A DNA stretch of 46,085 nucleotides from a virus, in the IMG/VR virus record IMGVR_UViG_3300037882_004575, positions 1-46,085 of that record; one strand, 5' to 3'. The notes under the pieces are model-generated. The model was not told the DNA's origin, made no database searches, and was given only the letters and a program-made list of their open reading frames with translations. Made by a program: the position numbers and the translations under genes. Numbering within the stretch: the first letter of the stretch is position 1; each line of letters opens with the position of its first letter. Positions 41,131 through 46,085 of the stretch are shown in pieces.

Positions 41131-41928
41131 ATGTTTAGTATTTATGTTAGCTTATTTAATCTAGAAAAACACAACTTTCCTTGGCGCGAAAGTGCCGAAA
41201 ATTTTGTTCAATTTGCTGGAGAGTCGGGAGAGGTTGTTCTTGCGGTTAACAAATCAGAAGATAACTCCCTTATTTTAGTTCAAGAGTTCGCCGCGCAACA
41301 CAAAAACGTGGTAGTCATTGAGACTAATTTCTCATACGGAGACATTGAGTTTGACGGAAAAATCAAGAACGCCGCACTTCAAGCTACAACCAAGCCGGTA
41401 AAAATTCAAATGGACGCGGATGAAATCATTCCGCTGAGTCAAAAACCGAAATGGGAAATGTATGCGCGCGAATTACTTAAAAACTCGCAAATTGACTGCT
41501 GGATGGTCCCGACACTTGATGTTTATGGATCTTTAGATAAAATTCGTTCGGATATCCAAATTGGCCAAAAATTCAGAATCCATAAGGAAGGGTTTTTTCG
41601 CGGGGTAATTAATTCTGCGCGAAGAGGGGATAAGATTGACACGTCAAAATCTGATTCTTGTGAAATCATCAATGCCAATGGGGACTTGGCCCGATGCGCG
41701 AGTTTTGTTAATCCAATAGTTCTAAACCCTATATTTGCCGATCAACTCTCTGATTATATTTTTACCGTGCATCTCGGCTACTTGAGTTTTGAGCATCGGC
41801 TAAATATTAACAACAAGCTATGGAAATCGCATTGGCAACTCAGGTCGGGCCACGAAGAAAACGTAGCCACCTCCATTAATCAACTTGACAAATATCCCTT
41901 AGCATTTCACAATCTTCCCCTAATTTAA
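41131..41928 (+). CDS. GT2-like (GT-A) glycosyltransferase
   Basis: A 265-residue GT-A protein. 'VVLAVNKSEDNSLILVQEF' and 'KNAALQATTKPVKIQMDADE' lead to the D95-x-D97 metal-binding motif. 'FEHRLNINNKLWKSHW' near the C-terminus is also seen in phage glycosyltransferases with this domain. The initiation context is AAAATTTATG without a Shine-Dalgarno. It is the second of four GT-A genes in the cluster and probably extends or decorates the same glycan. Confidence 0.72.
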   Translation: MFSIYVSLFNLEKHNFPWRESAENFVQFAGESGEVVLAVNKSEDNSLILVQEFAAQHKNVVVIETNFSYGDIEFDGKIKNAALQATTKPVKIQMDADEIIPLSQKPKWEMYARELLKNSQIDCWMVPTLDVYGSLDKIRSDIQIGQKFRIHKEGFFRGVINSARRGDKIDTSKSDSCEIINANGDLARCASFVNPIVLNPIFADQLSDYIFTVHLGYLSFEHRLNINNKLWKSHWQLRSGHEENVATSINQLDKYPLAFHNLPLI

Positions 41929-41929
41929 T

Positions 41930-42136
41930 ATGCCCCGCTCCAAAGAGAGAATTAAACCCTTACTAGAGAATATTGAGAAAATTTGGGCCACTCAGCCAGA
42001 TCTAAGGCTAAATCAGCTCTTATCGGTGCTTGCAAAATTGCATGGCGGTTGGCGCGAAAATGATTTATTTTATTTTGAAGACAAAGACTTATTGACAGCC
42101 ACGGAGAAATATATGAAGATGCATCAAATTAAGTAA
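41930..42136 (+). CDS. Small RxxRI/PDLRLxQL protein
   Basis: A 68-residue protein. 'RSKERIKPLLENIEKIW', 'PDLRLNQLLSVLAKL' and 'NDLFYFEDKDLL' form a pattern common to a family of small bacterial and phage proteins of unknown function (R..RI.p.l..l...W...PDLRL.QL...D.FY.ED..L). I cannot name the family with certainty. It starts 1 base after the previous stop, so it is translated from the glycan operon. Confidence 0.6.
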   Translation: MPRSKERIKPLLENIEKIWATQPDLRLNQLLSVLAKLHGGWRENDLFYFEDKDLLTATEKYMKMHQIK

Positions 42137-42139
42137 CCT

Positions 42140-42505
42140 ATGAAAAATAACATTTTACCAGATAGCTTTAAAGAGTCTTTTGAGAAAGAGGAGTCGTTTA
42201 AAAACTTGATGCGTGAACAGGCCGTCACCGAATTTGTTTTATTTACATTCGGAAGTTTAGATGATTTCATTATAAAAGGCGAAAAGGCTCATATTAAAAA
42301 TTCAGATTACCATTTAATTAAAGGTCGCGGGGATTATTTACTAATATTCCATAATACTATGAGCGATAGATTTAATGTAAATACTCCAATTCAGACAAAA
42401 GGGGACATATACAGGGAAATTGTTAGATGGGAGAATATAGAGGCTGGAACCTCAATTAAAAAGCCATCTTTTTTCTCTAGACTTTTTAATTTTTCGCGCG
42501 TTTAA
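42140..42505 (+). CDS. Hypothetical protein
   Basis: A 121-residue soluble protein, with charged helices at the N-terminus (DSFKESFEKEESFKNLMRE), beta strands in the middle ('YHLIKGRGDYLLIFHNT') and a basic, aromatic C-terminus (KKPSFFSRLFNFSRV) that could touch a membrane. No family recognised. It starts 3 bases after the previous stop, within the glycan operon. Confidence 0.5.
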   Translation: MKNNILPDSFKESFEKEESFKNLMREQAVTEFVLFTFGSLDDFIIKGEKAHIKNSDYHLIKGRGDYLLIFHNTMSDRFNVNTPIQTKGDIYREIVRWENIEAGTSIKKPSFFSRLFNFSRV

Positions 42506-42509
42506 GCTG

Positions 42510-43358
42510 ATGATTAAGCCATATCTGGTATTCATGTCAGGACCCGGCGAGGAAATCAACATCCGGGAATTAGTTGAACCCATAAAATCTTATATCCGAG
42601 GAGTTTGCGCCCTAATCCATGATGCGGATTCATTTGACGCGGGCTCGCAATACTTACTGAAGGTTAATGATGAATTAGGTGGCGGAAATGTGATTTTTGG
42701 CCCTTACACGGGTCGCCATGACGCTAGTCGTAATAGGATTCTGTATGAAACCGGAATCAAAGAGAACGAATGGTACTTACAAACAGATTTACTTGAACAT
42801 CCCCGTAAGGAATTTCTTGAAAAGGTACCTGAAATTATCAAGCAGAACCCCTCCTTGAATTGCTTATTTTATTACGGGAAACCATATTTGGTGAAATTCA
42901 CAGAATGGTTGAAATACGACGGAACGCCGCATGAAAGTTTAAAGGGTATTCGGGGGCAGTCAGTGGAGTACTCACAAATTGAACCAGACGAATCAAAAGT
43001 GCGGCAAAATATGCGCCCCCTTAAACGGAAAGACCGCCTCCATTTCGTGGGACACTACGCAAAATACTATTTTTTACCCGGCAGTAATCAATGTTTACTT
43101 GGACTAGATCATCGCCCAAATGATTCTTTTGAACGGAGAATGGCCTTAAGGGACCATCTTAAGAAATATATGCTAGATAAGGGGCTTGATTTTTCGTTAA
43201 ATAGCTTCATTGATATGGTCAAACGTGAGGGAATTTATCACGAATTGAAAAAATATATTAATCACGAGAAGATTTTACAAGATGTGGTGAGATTAAATGT
43301 GATGAAGGAGACAGATATTCAAGATGAGCACGCATGGACAACGATGAAAACTTATTAA
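42510..43358 (+). CDS. GT-A-like glycosyltransferase-family protein
   Basis: A 282-residue protein of the glycan cluster. 'GVCALIHDADSFDAGSQYLL', 'NVIFGPYTGRHDASRNRILY' and 'NEWYLQTDLLEHPRKEFLEK' follow the order of a GT-A fold in which the D-L-L-E segment takes the DxD place; a clear DxD is absent. The 'RHD.SRN' segment is seen in phage relatives of GT2 enzymes. The C-terminal third is helical and charged. A sugar transferase function is likely but the acceptor is unknown. The start has no good Shine-Dalgarno. Confidence 0.55.
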   Translation: MIKPYLVFMSGPGEEINIRELVEPIKSYIRGVCALIHDADSFDAGSQYLLKVNDELGGGNVIFGPYTGRHDASRNRILYETGIKENEWYLQTDLLEHPRKEFLEKVPEIIKQNPSLNCLFYYGKPYLVKFTEWLKYDGTPHESLKGIRGQSVEYSQIEPDESKVRQNMRPLKRKDRLHFVGHYAKYYFLPGSNQCLLGLDHRPNDSFERRMALRDHLKKYMLDKGLDFSLNSFIDMVKREGIYHELKKYINHEKILQDVVRLNVMKETDIQDEHAWTTMKTY

Positions 43359-43362
43359 ATTT

Positions 43363-44136
43363 ATGAAAATTCCTGTTAATATCTGCCTATTCACAAGCAC
43401 AAAAGGTCATTGGAATGTCCGCACGAGATATTTTGATACTGTAAACAACTTAAATAACCAAATCCCCCTATCATCTTTCGTGGGTTTATTCGCGCACATT
43501 AAAGTGACCCCCGGTGAGGAACAGATTGCAAACGATATGCAGTTAAATTTGGAGAAATTTGGTTTTACCGTAATCAAAACCATTGGCGATTGGGCGCACG
43601 GTAAAAATCATCAGGAGGAATACTTGAAGGATATTACAAAAATATTTTTTAACCCAGAAGTTAATAAAACCGAATATTCATTTTTTCTTGAGGACGATTT
43701 CGATATTGTTTGTAGAAAAGATAAATTTGTAGATTATATTGCCAAAGCCACGCTAATTTTGAATGAAAATCCCGACATTGTTTCGGTGAGAATCGCACGC
43801 GCGGCTAATGAAAGGGAGAGAATTTCTGGTTTGTGGGCGAAACATGGAATTCAATCTTTCGTATCTTTGGATTTAAATGGTTATTTCTTGGCCACGGACT
43901 TTAGTAATAATCCTCATTTTATTCGAACTCGTGACATGCGTAATGCAATGATTCTATTAAGAAAAGTAAACGGTTTCCCAATTCATTCGGAACACGGAAC
44001 AGCGGCGGCAATTAAAGTTTTTAATAATTCACAAATGCCAATCGCCATTTTTTGCCCGGAGGATATCGTTTGCAGGCATCGGGGGACGCCCATTGGCGAG
44101 GAAGAACCGAATGATAAGGATATTTTTCTTGACTAA
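43363..44136 (+). CDS. GT-A glycosyltransferase
   Basis: A 257-residue GT-A enzyme with 'SFFLEDDFDIVCRKDKFVDY', whose E110-D-D-F-D114 carries the DxD metal motif. 'PEDIVCRHRGTPIGEEEPN' is a C-terminal segment with conserved-looking His and Arg. The N-terminus 'VNICLFTSTKGHWNVRTRYF' is the nucleotide-sugar strand. Initiation context AAATTTATG. The last codons hold the -35 of the next gene's promoter (44129-44134), so the glycan cluster is split into two transcription units here. Confidence 0.7.
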   Translation: MKIPVNICLFTSTKGHWNVRTRYFDTVNNLNNQIPLSSFVGLFAHIKVTPGEEQIANDMQLNLEKFGFTVIKTIGDWAHGKNHQEEYLKDITKIFFNPEVNKTEYSFFLEDDFDIVCRKDKFVDYIAKATLILNENPDIVSVRIARAANERERISGLWAKHGIQSFVSLDLNGYFLATDFSNNPHFIRTRDMRNAMILLRKVNGFPIHSEHGTAAAIKVFNNSQMPIAIFCPEDIVCRHRGTPIGEEEPNDKDIFLD

Positions 44137-44157
44137 GATAACGTAATCCAATAAAAT
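44129..44157 (+). promoter_or_regulatory. Sigma-70-like promoter of the DegT unit (leaderless geometry)
   Basis: TTGACT (44129-44134, overlapping the last codons of the previous gene), a 17-base spacer and TAAAAT (44152-44157, five of six consensus), ending 6 bases before the ATG at 44164. No Shine-Dalgarno is present. Confidence 0.65.
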
Positions 44158-44163
44158 CTAAAA

Positions 44164-44529
44164 ATGAGAATCGAAAGAGATAATGCGTTAATTTTTGATG
44201 ATTTAAGCATCATTGCCGTAAAAGCTGACAAGACTGGTTTAGAGTCAGCCCTAAACAAGTATATCCAAACCTGCAATTTAATCCGCGCGGAAATTGGCGA
44301 TTCGTTTTTCGAGTTGATCATTAAATCCAAGGAATATTTAGACCTTTATGAGGCGAACTCCTTAATTTTTGATTTAGTCGATGAGGTTAAGAGGAATCCG
44401 GGTCTGCTCGCATCGGTGGTTGATAAGGCGAATTATTCAAGATGGATTAAAAAGGGGGCTTTGCAGGCTAAGTTCTTCCCCGAGAAGGTTTTAAGCGAAC
44501 AGAAATATGGTTACGGGGAGGGAAAATGA
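44164..44529 (+). CDS. Helical protein, possibly DUF6165-like
   Basis: A 121-residue helical protein. 'FDDLSIIAVKADKTGLESAL', 'LYEANSLIFDLVDEVKRN', 'VDKANYSRWIKKGALQAKFF' and the ending 'SEQKYGYGEG' follow the order I associate with DUF6165 (a D-L-I-K opening, an N..l.d..d.v segment, then N..R...K...... and a final ..KSY). The match is weak and by eye. DUF6165 genes occur in cell-surface glycan clusters, which agrees with the place before the DegT gene. Coupled to that gene by ATGA. Confidence 0.4.
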   Translation: MRIERDNALIFDDLSIIAVKADKTGLESALNKYIQTCNLIRAEIGDSFFELIIKSKEYLDLYEANSLIFDLVDEVKRNPGLLASVVDKANYSRWIKKGALQAKFFPEKVLSEQKYGYGEGK

Positions 44530-45713
44530 GTAAGTATAATTGGCCTTTATGTAGTTCTGTTTTTACGTTCTGGGATAAGGTCAAAATTAGCAAATTCCTA
44601 TTCACGGAAAAAATCTGGACTTATGGCGAGTGGGTGAAAAAGTATGAGCAAATGTGGAGTGATTTTCTTCATGGCTCACACGTAATCATGGTTAGTTCAG
44701 GTTCGGCGGCGAATGAGTTGATTGCTTTACGTCGAAAATGGGAGTTACAACAAGCGGGTGAATGGCCGCGCCGAAACAAGGTTGTCGCACCTTGCAACAC
44801 ATGGATAAGCTCGGTCTCTTGCTGGATTAATGTCGGATATGATGTTGTATTCACCGATGTTGCGCCACATAATCTAAACATGACTTCCGAGCATTTAAAG
44901 GAGGTTTTCGCCAAGGATACCAACAAAGAAATCGGGACAGTATTTTATACCGCTTTATTAGGATTTTTTGGCGACTTGCATGAGTGTAAACGACTAACGG
45001 AAGAGCATGGAGCGCGGTTTTTAATGGATAATTGTGAGGCGACTCTAAGCGGGATAACAACTCATTTGCCCGGTGAAAACACAAATCTCCTAAACTTCTG
45101 CACATCATCAACTTCCCTATTTTTTTCACATTTTGTGGTCTCTGGAACCGAGGGCGGGTTAATCGTAACCCAAGATGAGGACGAAGCAAATTTCTATAGA
45201 ATGATGAGATCCCACGGATTAACGCGTGGAATGCCCGAGAAATATAAAAACAAAGCCGTTTCGCCGGAATTTGACTTTGCGTTAATGGGGTCTAATTACC
45301 GCTCGTCTAATTTACAAGCCTACATGGCCAGTCTGGATTTTGAGCGGGGGATTAAGTATTGTCGTAATGAACGAATGAAGATTTTTCAGACCTTTTATCT
45401 CAATTTGAATGATAATTTTGAAATGTTTTTTCAGGTTGAGCCCGGTTATGTCACGCCACTCGCTATTCCTATTATTTGTAAAACGGACGAGCTGAAGATT
45501 AAACTTGAATTATTTTGTAAGTTAATGGGGATAATGACGAGGCCGATAATCGGTGGGGTGCTATGTGAACATACCGCTTTCAAGGGATTGTGCGACTCGG
45601 CTGATTATCCAGTGGCCCTAAATGCTCATAAGCGCGGATTATACATTGGGATTAATAAAAACGTGACAGAAAAAATGGCCTTTGATTTGGCGCAAGATTT
45701 AAACAAACTTTAA
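44526..45713 (+). CDS. DegT/DnrJ/EryC1-family PLP enzyme lacking the catalytic lysine (ColD-like)
   Basis: A 395-residue fold-type I PLP enzyme of the sugar aminotransferase family: 'VSSGSAANELIAL' (56-68, phosphate-binding), 'VVAPCNTWISSVSCWINVGY', 'FLMDNCEATLSG' (D168 holds the PLP nitrogen) and 'FFSHFVVSGTEGGLIVT' (199-215). In the last segment the Lys that normally binds PLP is missing, with H202 near that place. ColD, a GDP-4-keto-6-deoxymannose 3-dehydratase, also has His for Lys and the related 'EDNCDALG'. The enzyme may therefore be a dehydratase for a 3,6-dideoxy sugar, not an aminotransferase. Supplies a modified sugar for the neighbouring transferases (inference). Confidence 0.75.
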   Translation: MSKYNWPLCSSVFTFWDKVKISKFLFTEKIWTYGEWVKKYEQMWSDFLHGSHVIMVSSGSAANELIALRRKWELQQAGEWPRRNKVVAPCNTWISSVSCWINVGYDVVFTDVAPHNLNMTSEHLKEVFAKDTNKEIGTVFYTALLGFFGDLHECKRLTEEHGARFLMDNCEATLSGITTHLPGENTNLLNFCTSSTSLFFSHFVVSGTEGGLIVTQDEDEANFYRMMRSHGLTRGMPEKYKNKAVSPEFDFALMGSNYRSSNLQAYMASLDFERGIKYCRNERMKIFQTFYLNLNDNFEMFFQVEPGYVTPLAIPIICKTDELKIKLELFCKLMGIMTRPIIGGVLCEHTAFKGLCDSADYPVALNAHKRGLYIGINKNVTEKMAFDLAQDLNKL

Positions 45714-45714
45714 T

Positions 45715-46085
45715 ATGCAATTCAACAACGATTTATTCAAACACGCTGACAATATCGAGCGGGGACAATATTTATCCACGACCTCATTTAAACTATTCGG
45801 CCTTAAACTCCAACAGGTCCCAAAAGCCGTATTGAAAATCAATCAGCTACTCAATATGGTCAAATTCGACCGCATTATTGAAATCGGCGCGGGAGACGGA
45901 GGTCTGAGTTTTTTGGTCGCATTGTACGCGAAAATTGAGGGGGTGGAATTCCATTCATATGATATTCATGATAAGGGAGCGAATATTGCGCAGTTACGTC
46001 TAATCACGGATGGTTTTGAGGTTAAGGATGTCCTATTTGATGAGGAAAACGTCAAGGAGGTCGCCGCAATCATTCAAAAACCGGG
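45715..46085 (+). CDS. Class I SAM-dependent methyltransferase-like protein (3' partial)
   Basis: An open frame of 123 codons from the ATG at 45715 to the window end, without a stop. Residues about 57-80 read 'FDRIIEIGAGDGGLSFLVAL', the glycine-rich motif I of class I methyltransferases (or of the related cephalosporin-hydroxylase-like proteins), followed by 'FHSYDIHDKG', whose acidic residue would hold the SAM ribose. It follows the DegT gene by one base, so it is in the same unit and may methylate the sugar made there. The rest lies outside the window. Confidence 0.65.
   Translation, partial: MQFNNDLFKHADNIERGQYLSTTSFKLFGLKLQQVPKAVLKINQLLNMVKFDRIIEIGAGDGGLSFLVALYAKIEGVEFHSYDIHDKGANIAQLRLITDGFEVKDVLFDEENVKEVAAIIQKP

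Noticed and set aside
1-46085. tRNA genes, CRISPR arrays, insertion sequences, integrase or attachment sites
   Set aside because: None could be recognised by reading both strands; short tRNA-like folds cannot be fully excluded without a covariance search.

Overview
The window is one segment of a tailed double-stranded DNA phage (Caudoviricetes) with a long, flexible, siphovirus-type tail. The evidence is a tail module in lambda order (chaperone-like genes, a 2541-residue tape measure, then gpM-, gpL-, gpK-, gpI- and gpJ-like proteins) next to phage-type replication, sigma-factor and YopX genes. Lambda-type tail-tip proteins normally go with Gram-negative hosts. No host marker (tRNA, integrase, att site) is visible and the host is not identified. 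Both ends of the window cut through genes. No rRNA, tRNA, CRISPR array or insertion sequence was seen, and no stretch above 300 bases lacks a gene.

Layout. (1) 1-24214, rightward, virion genes: a tail-tube-like protein (5' cut), a Gly/Tyr-rich structural protein, three probable neck or tail-completion genes, a second tube-like protein, the probable major tail tube protein with its own terminator (6460-6487), three pre-tape-measure genes, the tape measure, the gpM-L-K-I-J tail tip and a LamG-type lectin-like tail protein. (2) 24211-37373, leftward: a possible strand-annealing protein, four YopX-like proteins, a GT4-DUF4214-GT9 glycosyltransferase split by a frameshift, a LAGLIDADG homing endonuclease, SSB, an FmdB-like protein that appears to start at AUU, another GT4 enzyme, a sigma-70-like factor, small membrane proteins and a short family-A-like polymerase. 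(3) 37455-46085, rightward: a DUF3223/HNH-like protein, small early-type genes, and a glycan cluster with five glycosyltransferases, a DegT/ColD-like enzyme without the usual lysine, and a methyltransferase cut by the window end.

Regulation. Two promoter classes can be read. At least seven sites resemble sigma-70 promoters (TTGACT, TTGACA or TAGACT, 17-18 bp spacer, TAWAAT-like -10). At most of them the -10 ends only 6-12 bases before a start codon, which predicts leaderless or nearly leaderless mRNAs. In the virion region a different element, AGTGTA(A/T), lies between the stop of one gene and the start of the next, with no -35 partner. Together with the phage-encoded sigma factor this suggests an early-to-late switch; that link is inference.

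The most unusual points are: the promoter-start-codon arrangement; the AUU-started FmdB-like gene; a carbohydrate-binding-like domain inserted between the two cysteine pairs of the gpL iron-sulfur domain; a LamG lectin domain nested in another; the frameshifted glycosyltransferase fusion; a gene cut by an in-frame amber codon; and the small stand-alone polymerase-like protein.
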